From GCA-2862585 sp965277895 (GTDB lineage: Bacteria; Bacteroidota; Bacteroidia; Flavobacteriales; UBA7312): a stretch of 64,000 bases of DNA. Under the pieces are notes generated by a model that was not told the origin of the DNA, made no database searches, and saw nothing but the letters and a program-made list of their open reading frames with translations. Location of the stretch: the NCBI GenBank assembly GCA_965277895.1, contig CBDIDR010000001.1, positions 992,001-1,056,000 on the forward strand. The letters run 5' to 3'. Below are positions 48,801-58,403 of the stretch, piece by piece (position 1 is the first letter of the stretch; each line of letters begins with the position of its first letter). Position numbers and translations under genes: made by a program.

Positions 48801-49771
48801 TTCCTTTCAAACATATGATTGACAGCTTTGTTGAACAATTCTGTTAAGCTTATACCCTTGGCTTGTGCTTGTTGAGGAATAATACTCTCTTTAGATAGAC
48901 CAGGAACTGTATTTGCCTCAATTACAAACGGCTGACCATCTGTTATTATGAAATCTATCCTAGCTATTCCATCAAGATTTAGGAGCTTATATATTTCAAT
49001 TGTTCTTTCAGACACTTTTCTGGCAATGTCTTCACTTATTCTTGCAGGTGTGATTTCCTTAGATTTACCTTCGTACTTAGCTTCAAAATCAAAGAAATCG
49101 TTTTCACTAACTATTTCGGTAATGGGTAAGGTTTGAACATCTCCGTTCAAATTATGCACCCCGCAAGTCACTTCAGTGCCAGATAAAAATGATTCAACCA
49201 TAACATTATCATCATGCGTAAAGGCTTTTTTTATGGCAGGAAGTAGCTCGTCAGAGCTTAAAACTTTACTAATTCCAAAGCTACTGCCATTAGAATTTGG
49301 CTTAACGAAACAGGGCAGTCCCAATGTATTAATCAGAAAGTCTTGTTGCACAGTTTCATTTTTCTTTAGAATCACTGACTTAGCACATGCAATGCCTTTA
49401 TTTCTTAAAAAATCATTGCATTTACCTTTGTCAAAGCTCAACTCAGATGCTTTTGCACCAGACGATGTGTAAGGGATATTTAATGCGTCTAAATAGGTTT
49501 GGAGGATGCCATTTTCACCTGGAGGACCATGTACAGCTATAAAAACACCATCGAAAACAATTTTTTGACCATTTAAATCAACTGAAAAATCGGTGCGATT
49601 AAGTGGGTAGGATGTATTGCCATCAACCATTGTCCACTCATTTTCATCAATAACAATAGCGTATGGTTTGTATAAAGACTTATCTAGAAAATTCATAACC
49701 ACTTCACCACTTTTCATGGATATAATTTTTTCAGCAGAATAACCGCCCATAACTACAGCAATAGCTTTCAT
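48797..49771 (-). CDS. ddl: D-alanine--D-alanine ligase
   Basis: The protein has 324 residues, ATP-grasp family. Motifs are VVMGGYSAEKIISMKSG, FIAVHGPPGENGILQTYLDALNIPYTSSG, FVKPNSNGSSFGISKV and RIDFIITDGQPFVIEANTVPGLS. It makes the D-Ala-D-Ala dipeptide for peptidoglycan. The divergent neighbour is a PASTA-domain protein, also cell-wall related. Confidence 0.95.
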   Translation of the reverse strand: MKAIAVVMGGYSAEKIISMKSGEVVMNFLDKSLYKPYAIVIDENEWTMVDGNTSYPLNRTDFSVDLNGQKIVFDGVFIAVHGPPGENGILQTYLDALNIPYTSSGAKASELSFDKGKCNDFLRNKGIACAKSVILKKNETVQQDFLINTLGLPCFVKPNSNGSSFGISKVLSSDELLPAIKKAFTHDDNVMVESFLSGTEVTCGVHNLNGDVQTLPITEIVSENDFFDFEAKYEGKSKEITPARISEDIARKVSERTIEIYKLLNLDGIARIDFIITDGQPFVIEANTVPGLSKESIIPQQAQAKGISLTELFNKAVNHMFERN

Positions 49772-49824
49772 AATTTCAAAAATAAACTAAAAGTAAATAT
49801 GGAGGGCACACCTTTCATAATTAT

Positions 49825-49832
49825 TATATTTG
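49825..49832 (+). promoter_or_regulatory. -7 promoter element (TATATTTG)
   Basis: This is an exact TAnnTTTG match 22 nt upstream of the PASTA gene start at 49855. Confidence 0.45.
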
Positions 49833-49854
49833 TTTTTCGTTATCACTACTAATT

Positions 49855-50649
49855 ATGGAAAACAATAATCCGACTTGGCTGAAGTTTTTATTGACTAAAA
49901 TTTTTTACAAAAACTTTTTTTATTCAATTGGTTTTGTAGTGATTCTCATTTTATCAGTTTTGATTTTTTTAAGGTTTTATACCCGTCACGATAAGCTTAT
50001 TGAATTGCCAGATTTATACAGTATGGATATTTATGAGGCTGATAGTGTTTTAAAATCAAATTCATTGAATTATGTTGTAATGGACTCTGTTTTCAATCTA
50101 GAAATGCCTCCTCTTAGCGTAATTGACCAAAACCCTAAAGCGGGTTCTTTTGTCAAGGAAAATAGAAGAATATATTTGACTATAATATCAAAGAAAAAGA
50201 AAGAAGTTCAGTTACCTAATCTAGTAGACTTAACGCTCAGGAGAGCAATTTCTAAGCTAAAATCCATAGGGCTATCCGCTGGAAATTTATCATTTGTACC
50301 AGATATGGCAAAAAATGTTGTTCTTGAACAGTCAGTAAATGGTAAAGAAATTGAATCGGGAACATTCCTTTCAGTTGGTTCCAAAGTAGACTTAGTGATT
50401 GGTAATGGATTAAGCGATGTAATGGTCAATTTGCCTAATCTGAATGGCCTTACTAAAGAAGATGCAGAAATTCTGTTACAAATGAATTCTATTAATCTTG
50501 GGCTTATATTATACAATGATAATGTTACGGATAGTAGTACTGCAGTAATTTACCGTCAACGTCCAACTGCTTCAGAAAATAAAATGATTAATCTAGGTAG
50601 AAATGTAGATATTTACCTAAAATCACCAGACGCAAATGATGAAGAGTAG
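49855..50649 (+). CDS. Membrane-anchored PASTA-domain protein without kinase
   Basis: The protein has 264 residues. One membrane segment (about 20-42) is followed by three PASTA modules beginning ELPDLYSMDIYEADSVLKSN, QLPNLVDLTLRRAISKLKSIG and NLPNLNGLTKEDAEILLQMN. PASTA modules bind muropeptides or D-Ala-D-Ala-containing strands. No kinase or transpeptidase domain is present. The location between ddl and an RluA-family gene recurs in Bacteroidota. It overlaps the next gene by 14 nt. Confidence 0.88.
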   Translation: MENNNPTWLKFLLTKIFYKNFFYSIGFVVILILSVLIFLRFYTRHDKLIELPDLYSMDIYEADSVLKSNSLNYVVMDSVFNLEMPPLSVIDQNPKAGSFVKENRRIYLTIISKKKKEVQLPNLVDLTLRRAISKLKSIGLSAGNLSFVPDMAKNVVLEQSVNGKEIESGTFLSVGSKVDLVIGNGLSDVMVNLPNLNGLTKEDAEILLQMNSINLGLILYNDNVTDSSTAVIYRQRPTASENKMINLGRNVDIYLKSPDANDEE

Positions 50650-52462
50650 TTTTTTACTTTTAATTTCAATGCTTTTATCTACTTTACTCTATTCACAAGA
50701 GCGAGTAAGTCCTTTGAAGTATAATTCTCAATTGTCTGATGCATCAAAAAAATCCACTATTTCAGTTCAATCTAATCCTGTACTTCCCTTTTTCGATGAT
50801 TTTTCCAATTACAAAGGTTATCCAAATGCTGAACTATGGCAAGACAAGGATGTGTTTGTTAATAATACTTACCCAATTAATCCTTTAAATATTGGAGTAG
50901 CTACATTTGACGGCTTAGATTCCCTTGGCAATCCAAGAAATAGTGTTTCGGAAACAGCTCATGGAGATGCTGATTATTTAACATCTAAGCCTATTGACAT
51001 TTCGGCTTATAGTAACGTATACTTTTCGTTTTTACTTCAGTCGACTGGATACGGTAACGAGCCAGAAAATAATGATGAATTATCTGTTCAGTTTTTAGAT
51101 ACTGCATTGGTGTGGCAAACTGTTTGGGATACAGTAGGTTTCTCTCTTTCAGATTTCACTAAAATCAATTACACCATAAATGATTTGGCTTTTTTACATT
51201 CTGATTTTCAGTTTAGGTTTCATAATATGGCAACTCTTTCGGGAAACTTTGACCATTGGCACATTGATAATGTCTTACTTACTAATGATATTAGCCTATT
51301 GAATGATGTTGAAGATGTAGCCTTCATTTATGAGACTTCTCAAATGATTAATTTCTATTACACCATCCCTTGGTCACACTTTGATAAAAATAGAGCAGCA
51401 TATATGTCTACTAATATGGATACTTGGATAAGAAATAATTATAGTACTCCTCAAAGTGTTGATTACCGCTACGACATATATGATTATAATAATGATTTAG
51501 TTTTTCATTACCCTTCAACAGGTCCAACAAGAAATGATGAGATACCTGCACTAGATGTGAATTTTTCTTATTCTGACGATTCACCCACTGCTATAACTGT
51601 TGGAACTAGTGCATTTCCGCCGTCTGTTGATGCGCTGCAAAGTAATTCATACACAATCATTCAATCTATAGCTACTGACGATAACAGTCTATTTCAAGAA
51701 AATGATACACTAAGGTTTAGTCAAGTTTTTGATAATTATTATGCTTTAGATGATGGTACTGCAGAAGCATCCTATGGAATAAATGCTGAACAGGGAAAGG
51801 TAGCTATGCTTTTCAATATTGCCGAACAAGATACTTTGAAAGCTGTTCAGTTACATTTTGAAAAGAACTACGAAGATTCGTATGGTATAGCATTTCGAAT
51901 TAAATTGTGGAGCAGTGAGTCAGGAGAACCTTCCAATGAATTGTATGAGAGTCAAATCTTTTATCCTGAATATACTGATACCAAAAATGGTTTTTACGAG
52001 TATGTTTTAGAGAATCCTGTTGTTGTTTCAGGCTCTGTATTTGTAGGTTGGGAACAGTATTCTGAAAATATTATCAATGTAGGACTTGATAGAAATAGAT
52101 TAAATAACGACAGAATGTATTACAATTTAGGAGGAAATTGGCAACAGTCCAATTGTGCCGATTGTGATGGCACTTGGATGATTCGTCCTGTTTTTGGAAA
52201 TCTTTCAACTCCATCTAATAGTGTTGAGTTCCAATTGTCTCCACTTTCTATTTTTCCAAATCCAGCGACTGGTGTTGTAAATATTAATGGTAACGAATCT
52301 TCGATAGTAGATGTGTACAGTCTAAGTGGTCAACAATTATTAAGTACTGACTTTAATACATCACACAGAATTGATGTCTCTGGCTTTTCCAAGGGAGTTT
52401 ATATTCTAAAGATGACTTCACTTTCTAATCGCTCACATATTGAAAAACTAATTATTCAATGA
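50636..52462 (+). CDS. Large secreted protein with T9SS type A sorting domain
   Basis: The protein has 608 residues. The signal peptide is MMKSSFLLLISMLLSTLLYSQ; the ATG at 50639 is an equal alternative start. The mature part holds a lectin-like beta-sandwich (LPFFDDFSNYKGYPNAELWQ ... FRFHNMATLSGNFDHWHIDNVLL) and a second beta domain (AMLFNIAEQDTLKAVQLHFEKNY), then the sorting domain IFPNPATGVVNI. It is coupled with the PASTA gene upstream and the RluA-family gene downstream (4 nt overlap). The function is unknown. Confidence 0.82.
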   Translation: MMKSSFLLLISMLLSTLLYSQERVSPLKYNSQLSDASKKSTISVQSNPVLPFFDDFSNYKGYPNAELWQDKDVFVNNTYPINPLNIGVATFDGLDSLGNPRNSVSETAHGDADYLTSKPIDISAYSNVYFSFLLQSTGYGNEPENNDELSVQFLDTALVWQTVWDTVGFSLSDFTKINYTINDLAFLHSDFQFRFHNMATLSGNFDHWHIDNVLLTNDISLLNDVEDVAFIYETSQMINFYYTIPWSHFDKNRAAYMSTNMDTWIRNNYSTPQSVDYRYDIYDYNNDLVFHYPSTGPTRNDEIPALDVNFSYSDDSPTAITVGTSAFPPSVDALQSNSYTIIQSIATDDNSLFQENDTLRFSQVFDNYYALDDGTAEASYGINAEQGKVAMLFNIAEQDTLKAVQLHFEKNYEDSYGIAFRIKLWSSESGEPSNELYESQIFYPEYTDTKNGFYEYVLENPVVVSGSVFVGWEQYSENIINVGLDRNRLNNDRMYYNLGGNWQQSNCADCDGTWMIRPVFGNLSTPSNSVEFQLSPLSIFPNPATGVVNINGNESSIVDVYSLSGQQLLSTDFNTSHRIDVSGFSKGVYILKMTSLSNRSHIEKLIIQ

Positions 52463-53475
52463 TTGAAGAAGAATCAAATGAGTTGTATGAGCACCATAGG
52501 GTAGAGGCTGATAAAGGTCAAGAGCCTCTAAGAGTCGACAAATTTCTGCTTAATCGATTAGAAGGTACTTCTAGAAATAAAATTCAACAAGCTGCTGCTG
52601 ACGGTTTTATCAGAGTAAATGATAAAGCTGTAAAATCAAATTATAAGGTTAAGCCGTTTGATATAGTAACCGTAATGTTTACTAATCCACCTAGAGAAAT
52701 TGAACTCATCCCACAAGATATTCCACTAAATATTGTGTATGAGGATGATGATGTAGTCGTAATAAACAAAGAGGCAGGAATGGTTGTTCATCCAGGCTAT
52801 GGTAATTATGATGGTACATTAGTAAATGCACTATCCTTTCATTTTAAGAATTTACCATCAAATAATGGTGACTCTACTCGACCAGGCTTAGTTCATCGAA
52901 TTGATAAAAATACGACTGGTTTAATGGTAATTGCAAAGAATGAGAATGCTATGGACTCTCTTTCTAAACAGTTTTTCGAAAGAACTATTGACAGAAGATA
53001 CAATGCCATAGTATGGGGTGATTTTGAAGATGAGGAAGGCAGTATAGAGGGAAACATTGGTAGAAGTCTTAAAAACCGAAAGGTGATGACTGTTTTTCCA
53101 GAAGGTGATTTCGGTAAAGTTGCCAAAACGCATTATAAAGTTCTTGAAAAGTTTGGTTATGTTTCATTAGTTGAATGTAAACTAGAGACTGGAAGAACTC
53201 ATCAGATTAGAGTTCATTTTCAATACATAAAACACCCTTTGTTCAATGATTTTGAATATGGAGGAGACAAGATATTAAAAGGTACTACCTTTACTAAATA
53301 CAAGCAATTTGTTGAGAATTGTTTTAAGATGATTCCTAGGCAGTCATTACATGCTAAAAGCTTAGGATTTACCCACCCAAAAACTAAAAAATGGATGTCC
53401 TTTGAATCAGAACTTCCTGCGGATATGCATAGTGTTATTGAAAAATGGCGAAATTATGCCAAGCACAAAGTTTAA
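52459..53475 (+). CDS. RluA-family 23S rRNA pseudouridine synthase (RluD-like)
   Basis: The protein has 338 residues. An N-terminal S4 domain (VDKFLLNRLEGTSRNKIQQAAADGFIRVN) precedes the catalytic domain with the family motif GLVHRIDKNTTGLMVIAKN (catalytic aspartate) and LETGRTHQIRVHFQYIKHPLFND. It probably converts uridines in helix 69 of 23S rRNA. It is convergent with mqnE, overlapping by 4 nt. Confidence 0.93.
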   Translation: MIEEESNELYEHHRVEADKGQEPLRVDKFLLNRLEGTSRNKIQQAAADGFIRVNDKAVKSNYKVKPFDIVTVMFTNPPREIELIPQDIPLNIVYEDDDVVVINKEAGMVVHPGYGNYDGTLVNALSFHFKNLPSNNGDSTRPGLVHRIDKNTTGLMVIAKNENAMDSLSKQFFERTIDRRYNAIVWGDFEDEEGSIEGNIGRSLKNRKVMTVFPEGDFGKVAKTHYKVLEKFGYVSLVECKLETGRTHQIRVHFQYIKHPLFNDFEYGGDKILKGTTFTKYKQFVENCFKMIPRQSLHAKSLGFTHPKTKKWMSFESELPADMHSVIEKWRNYAKHKV

Positions 53476-54632
53476 TAGCTTTTTTCCTCAGACTTAAATT
53501 CAACGTCTTTATAGTCTTTTACAACCTTGTAAAGCGTGTCTCTTTCGATAGGATGTCTTTTCACATTTTTAATCAGCTCAACTAACTGTTGAGTAGAAAG
53601 AGTAGGTGTTTGCTCTTCAGCCCCAGCCATTGAGTATATTTTGGTAGTATCGTCAATTGTGCCATCAATATCGTTCACACCATAGGAAAGTGATAATTGA
53701 GCTGTATTTCTACCAATCATTGGCCAATAGGCTTTGATGTGTGAAAAGTTATCCATGAATATTCTTGAAATAGCATATACCTTTAAGTCATTAATTACAC
53801 TAACTTCAGGAATATGAGACATTTGATTCTCACCATTTCTAAATTTTAAGGGTATAAACGTATTGAAGCCACCAGTCTTATCTTGTAAATTACGTAATCG
53901 ATTCATATGATCCACAAGATGTTCAGGCTCTTCAATATGACCATAAAGCATTGTGGCATTAGATGGCATTCCTAATTTATGAGCCGTTTCGTGGATTTCT
54001 AACCATTGGTCAGAAGTACATTTGTCTTTACAAATTTGTTCACGAATAGATTCGTCAAATATTTCAGCACCACCTCCAGGAAGTGAATCTTGTCCGTGTT
54101 CTTTCAAAATACTTAAGCCTTCCTCATAACTCACTTTGGCTTTTCTGCACATATAATCAAGCTCAACAGCAGTAAAGGCTTTAACGTGAATGTCAGGTCT
54201 AATTTCTTTGATTTTTTTGATGAGGCTAGCAAAATAGTTTAGTCCCATTTTAGGATGAACACCTCCTACAATATGAACTTCAGTTATAGGCTGGTCTTTG
54301 TATTCTCTCATTTTGTCGAGGATTTCCTCCTCTGATAGTTCCCAGCCTTCTGTTTTGTGTTTTAATAGTTTAGAGTATGAACAAAACTTGCAGTCGAAGA
54401 CACAAATATTTGTAGGTTCGATATGTATATTTCTGTTGAAATAGGTGAAATCTTGATGTTTAGATTCTCTAATATAATTTGCGAGTACACCTAAAAAAGG
54501 TAAATCGGCATCAAATAAACGAACACCATCTTCAATAGTAATACGTTCATTGTTGGCAACCTTCTGAGCGATACTTTTTAAATCCTCTGGTGTAGATTTG
54601 CTGTTTAGTATAGTAAATAAGGAGTTTGTCAT
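53472..54632 (-). CDS. mqnE: Aminofutalosine synthase
   Basis: The protein has 386 residues, radical SAM. The cluster motif CVFDCKFCSYS is typical, followed by EVHIVGGVHPKMGLNYF, PGGGAEIFDESIREQICKDKC and TMLYGHIEEPEHLVDH. It adds a ribosyl-adenine radical to 3-[(1-carboxyvinyl)oxy]benzoate in the futalosine route to menaquinone. Its presence indicates the alternative menaquinone route, agreeing with ubiE at 38720. Confidence 0.93.
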   Translation of the reverse strand: MTNSLFTILNSKSTPEDLKSIAQKVANNERITIEDGVRLFDADLPFLGVLANYIRESKHQDFTYFNRNIHIEPTNICVFDCKFCSYSKLLKHKTEGWELSEEEILDKMREYKDQPITEVHIVGGVHPKMGLNYFASLIKKIKEIRPDIHVKAFTAVELDYMCRKAKVSYEEGLSILKEHGQDSLPGGGAEIFDESIREQICKDKCTSDQWLEIHETAHKLGMPSNATMLYGHIEEPEHLVDHMNRLRNLQDKTGGFNTFIPLKFRNGENQMSHIPEVSVINDLKVYAISRIFMDNFSHIKAYWPMIGRNTAQLSLSYGVNDIDGTIDDTTKIYSMAGAEEQTPTLSTQQLVELIKNVKRHPIERDTLYKVVKDYKDVEFKSEEKSY

Positions 54633-56549
54633 TTATCTATTTAAAATCAATCTTTCGCTAGTAAATGAATTTTCATTTCTGACTTCTATAAAGTAAACAC
54701 CATTACTGAATTCAGATAGGTCAATCTTTAAGGTTTCTAGTAAAGTGTTGGAGTAAATTTCTTTACCTAATAGAGTTATTACTCTTACTTCAGCATCACC
54801 TGATATATTTTGACTTAGATAAACAATACCAGATGATGGGTTAGGAAAAATATTAACAGAGAGTTTATTTTCTTCAATTCCTATACTTCCACCGAATTGG
54901 TCAACCTTTATATAAGCAGATTTAATTTCATAACTTGAGTTGTCATTTTCACCCGTAACATCGAGCCTTACGGTGTAGTTGCCATCGTTAGAATAAACTA
55001 CTACAGGAGCTGGATCTGTTGAGCTTGAAGGATTTACTCCATTGCCATAAAACGTCCAGCTATATGTTTCAGGATTACCTGTTCCAGTATAAAAGAATTG
55101 AGTAGGCAAGCCGGTTTGTACGTGTGTATATGCTGCATTGAAGTTGGCCACCATTGGCGAACCACAAAGCTTTCCATTCATTGAAATCACTCCTGAGTTC
55201 GTTGGGTCTAACCAGGGTTTAAGCCTAAGGTCATTAGTACTTCCATTTTGATCCCAACTTTCTGAAAGTTTACCATAATTATCAGGTGCATTTAAAAACT
55301 GTGAAGGTGTGCATGCAGAGCTACCGGTTGATAGATCACCTATAATTTGCTTATCCATATTCAACAATGGACTTCCAGAAGAGCCTCCTTCCGTAACGCC
55401 GTGTCCACTTTCAGTATTTGCCCACCTTACTCTCCAGTCTCTACCACCATTAACAGAAGTTGTAGATTGTGAGTAGGTAGATATTTTCTTGATGTCCCCT
55501 GCTGGGTGGTGAATACCAACACCTTCTGGTGAAGCTGTATTACTTCTATTCCAACCTGCTACATACAAGCCGTAGTCAAATGGCAAGCTATTATTTAGTT
55601 CTACTAGATAAAAATCAGAAGTACCATTCCAATTTCCATTGTTACTACTTTTTGAAACAAATGAGCATCCAGTCATTGTGTTTGAGCTAGGGTTTGAGCT
55701 AGGATTTTCGCATTCATCAGCCTCGTAGTTAAAATAAAAGACCCATTGATTCATGTCATTTTCAGTAGCGTAGTTGTTATTGTCGTCATCATAGGCACAA
55801 TGTTCGGCAGTCAATACATATGGAGTACAGTCTTCAGCTGTATTGTTTATTAAAGAGCCGCTACACCAGTATGTACCATTACCAATTCTAATACTAAGTC
55901 TACAAATAGCAGTTTTAACATCTTGCCAGTCATCGCCTTCTGGACAGTTTACATTATTTTGACAGTCACCAGAGTCACCAAAGCTTTTTAGTTCACTTGC
56001 AGTTTTTATTGAACGATAGGCGTAAGATATTTTATCAATATGTAAAATTGGATTTCCAGAGCCTCTTTGTATATACTCAATACAAAGTTTGTCACCTTCA
56101 ATAATTTCATGAGCAAATACACCGCTTTCATGGTTATTTCTACTAGTGTAAGCTCCTAAGACTTTTGATTTATCTTCATTATAAATATATAATTCTCCGT
56201 TTGAAGGAATCCAAAAAGCATCGAAATATAGAGAAAGAGCTTTAGCATTTTCTGATTCAATATTTAGCCTCCATACACGTACACCATTATCTAATTCTTC
56301 CCACAAGCCTTCATTACTAGGGTCGATATCACAATCAATTAATTTAGCATAACGGTATGGTTTTCCTTTGATAGATGCATCTTGGTCTTCGCTTTCAATT
56401 AGCATCATATCTGGAGATGCTATTTCTAAAGTTGGCACATCTCTTGATAGTGTTTGTGTTGAGCTAATTGGTATTTTATTGATGCTAATCTGAGCAATTG
56501 AAAAAACAGAGATTAGTGATAGAGAGAATAGTATAAGGGCTTTTTTCAT
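54633..56549 (-). CDS. Secreted trypsin-like serine protease (lysyl endopeptidase-like) with PKD and T9SS sorting domains
   Basis: The protein has 638 residues. After the signal peptide and a pro-region (ISINKIPISSTQTLSRDVPTLE), the catalytic histidine is in YVLTAEHCAYDD (about 248) and the serine in TEGGSSGSPLLN (about 391), with a plausible aspartate in TSDFYLVEL. A PKD domain (SYTWTFYG-like: ETYSWTFYGNGVNP) and the sorting domain IFPNPSSGIVYL follow. It probably digests extracellular protein. It lies in a tight operon with mqnE downstream and the metalloprotease upstream (4 nt overlap). Confidence 0.88.
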   Translation of the reverse strand: MKKALILFSLSLISVFSIAQISINKIPISSTQTLSRDVPTLEIASPDMMLIESEDQDASIKGKPYRYAKLIDCDIDPSNEGLWEELDNGVRVWRLNIESENAKALSLYFDAFWIPSNGELYIYNEDKSKVLGAYTSRNNHESGVFAHEIIEGDKLCIEYIQRGSGNPILHIDKISYAYRSIKTASELKSFGDSGDCQNNVNCPEGDDWQDVKTAICRLSIRIGNGTYWCSGSLINNTAEDCTPYVLTAEHCAYDDDNNNYATENDMNQWVFYFNYEADECENPSSNPSSNTMTGCSFVSKSSNNGNWNGTSDFYLVELNNSLPFDYGLYVAGWNRSNTASPEGVGIHHPAGDIKKISTYSQSTTSVNGGRDWRVRWANTESGHGVTEGGSSGSPLLNMDKQIIGDLSTGSSACTPSQFLNAPDNYGKLSESWDQNGSTNDLRLKPWLDPTNSGVISMNGKLCGSPMVANFNAAYTHVQTGLPTQFFYTGTGNPETYSWTFYGNGVNPSSSTDPAPVVVYSNDGNYTVRLDVTGENDNSSYEIKSAYIKVDQFGGSIGIEENKLSVNIFPNPSSGIVYLSQNISGDAEVRVITLLGKEIYSNTLLETLKIDLSEFSNGVYFIEVRNENSFTSERLILNR

Positions 56550-58381
56550 CTTTTGATTATCTTAACGGATTGTGTTTGATTGTTAGTTAACAGTTGTAAA
56601 AAGTACGCTCCTGAACTGAGCATGTACAAATTTACGAGTTCTTTATTGCTATGACAATTTTTTTGGAGTACATTTTTGCCGTATATGTCATAAATTCTTA
56701 CCTCTTTAATGAGTGTTTTGGACTCAATAGTAATATAATCATTTGTAGGGTTGGGGTAAACTTTTACAAAATCACTTTTAATAACTTCGTCAATACCAAT
56801 TGTATTACATAAGTCAATCTGTAGTTCAGAGCCAAAATCACCACTAAAGTTTTGACCATTAACTGCGACAAACCCATTTCCAAAGTCGCAACATATTCCA
56901 TCATCATAGATATCATATATAACTAGAGTATAGCAGCTATCCAAATCTTGACAGTAGTTGAATGTATTAATTTCATTACTTACTAATTCATTTCCGGAAG
57001 CTACTGTATCGTTTTGACTATTTAAAATTGCCCAATAATTTTCTTCAGCATAATTATCAGTTTGAATAGCGAAGTCAATATTGGTTCCTTGAGTTATTGT
57101 AAAACTAATATAGCTAGTGTCATTTAAAGGATTAATATCTCTAAAGCCATTAGGTAAAGAGCTGTAAATTTTTAAAATATGCTCGCCAGTACTGAATATT
57201 TGGTCTCCTAAGTTTATTTCTTGGGAAGTATTTGGGTCTATATTTCCAGTCCATTCAAACTCAATTGGGTTTTCATCGTCAAGCTGATAATAAATTTTTG
57301 CCTTAGTTATAGCGTTTTCAGAGTAATTATATAATGACGTTATGAGCTCAAGATTTTCACCACAATATATTTGATTTTCTAATGGCTGAATATTACTGTT
57401 AATACCAATATCTTCATAAGGAAGTTGACAGAAGTCTGTATTGCCGATTCCAAGTCTTTCAGTATTTAGTGTAGCGTGCATTCTCTCTTTCTGTCCATTG
57501 GTAAACAGGTTCATACAAGCATCATTAGTATAGTCCATGTAATTCTGAAACATATCCCCGCTATTATCACAAGTAGGACTTGGATGTACAGGGCAGCCAT
57601 AATTTTCAGTCTCCTGACTTGGTGTATCATCCACTTCATCAGTGCTACAATTTCCGCCGCCCCATATGTGATAGAGGTCGAGCCAATGTCCTAGTTCATG
57701 TGTTGCAGTTCGTCCTTTATTGAACGGTGGTGTAATGTCTATTGTTCCAAAGTTTGAGAAATCAACAACTACGGCATCTCTGTTTGGGTTTCCTCCAGGA
57801 AATGAAGAAAAACCTAAAGCATTGGTTAAATCACAAACGTAAATATTGAGGTAGTCCGAACTATTCCAAATGGTTTTTCCACCTAAAGAATCTTGAAAAA
57901 TACGATTGTCATACAAAGAAAAAGAACTTACGCTTGTTTGCGTGTATGTGATGCCAGAAGTTGTATCGTTGTTTTCAGTACGTTGTGCTAAACAAAAGTT
58001 AATGTTACAATCTGCGGCAACATCTTGAAATTGAGCAGGGGTAAGGTTTGCGTCTGGATTTGTACGATTGAAATCTTGGTTTAGCACCTCTAATTGACTC
58101 ATTACTTGTTCAAACGAAACGTATTCACTTTCATTTTTGTAAATAATATGAAAGACTACAGGTATAGTGTATGAATCTGGCGTTGAGCTATTTTTTTTCC
58201 ATTCTTTAAGAGTCTTGCTGATGTTATTCCTTTGTAGTAATAAAGCGTTATTTTCTTTGCTTTCATATTCAAAACGTTCCATAGTGCCACATCTCAACTC
58301 TTGAGCCTTAGAATGATTAGAAAGAACTAAGACTAAGAAGCTAATTAAGGTTATTACAGTATGTTTCAGTTTGTGATACAT
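56546..58381 (-). CDS. Secreted M43 (pappalysin-like) zinc metalloprotease with T9SS sorting domain
   Basis: The protein has 611 residues. The zinc motif HELGHWLDLYHIWGG (HExxHxxxxxH, about residue 228) and the later Met-turn region DACMNLFTNGQKERMHATL mark family M43. A cysteine pattern VDDTPSQETENYGCPVHP matches this family. The C-terminus is YPNPTNDYITI with a type A sorting domain. It probably cooperates with the serine protease encoded next. The promoter was not identified. Confidence 0.92.
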   Translation of the reverse strand: MYHKLKHTVITLISFLVLVLSNHSKAQELRCGTMERFEYESKENNALLLQRNNISKTLKEWKKNSSTPDSYTIPVVFHIIYKNESEYVSFEQVMSQLEVLNQDFNRTNPDANLTPAQFQDVAADCNINFCLAQRTENNDTTSGITYTQTSVSSFSLYDNRIFQDSLGGKTIWNSSDYLNIYVCDLTNALGFSSFPGGNPNRDAVVVDFSNFGTIDITPPFNKGRTATHELGHWLDLYHIWGGGNCSTDEVDDTPSQETENYGCPVHPSPTCDNSGDMFQNYMDYTNDACMNLFTNGQKERMHATLNTERLGIGNTDFCQLPYEDIGINSNIQPLENQIYCGENLELITSLYNYSENAITKAKIYYQLDDENPIEFEWTGNIDPNTSQEINLGDQIFSTGEHILKIYSSLPNGFRDINPLNDTSYISFTITQGTNIDFAIQTDNYAEENYWAILNSQNDTVASGNELVSNEINTFNYCQDLDSCYTLVIYDIYDDGICCDFGNGFVAVNGQNFSGDFGSELQIDLCNTIGIDEVIKSDFVKVYPNPTNDYITIESKTLIKEVRIYDIYGKNVLQKNCHSNKELVNLYMLSSGAYFLQLLTNNQTQSVKIIKR

Positions 58382-58403
58382 TAATAGTTATCAGAATTTG
58401 TTG

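Noticed and set aside
54633..58381. Protease pair as a toxin or defence system
   Set aside because: Signal peptides and T9SS sorting tails show ordinary secreted digestive-type proteases; no immunity or sensor gene is attached.
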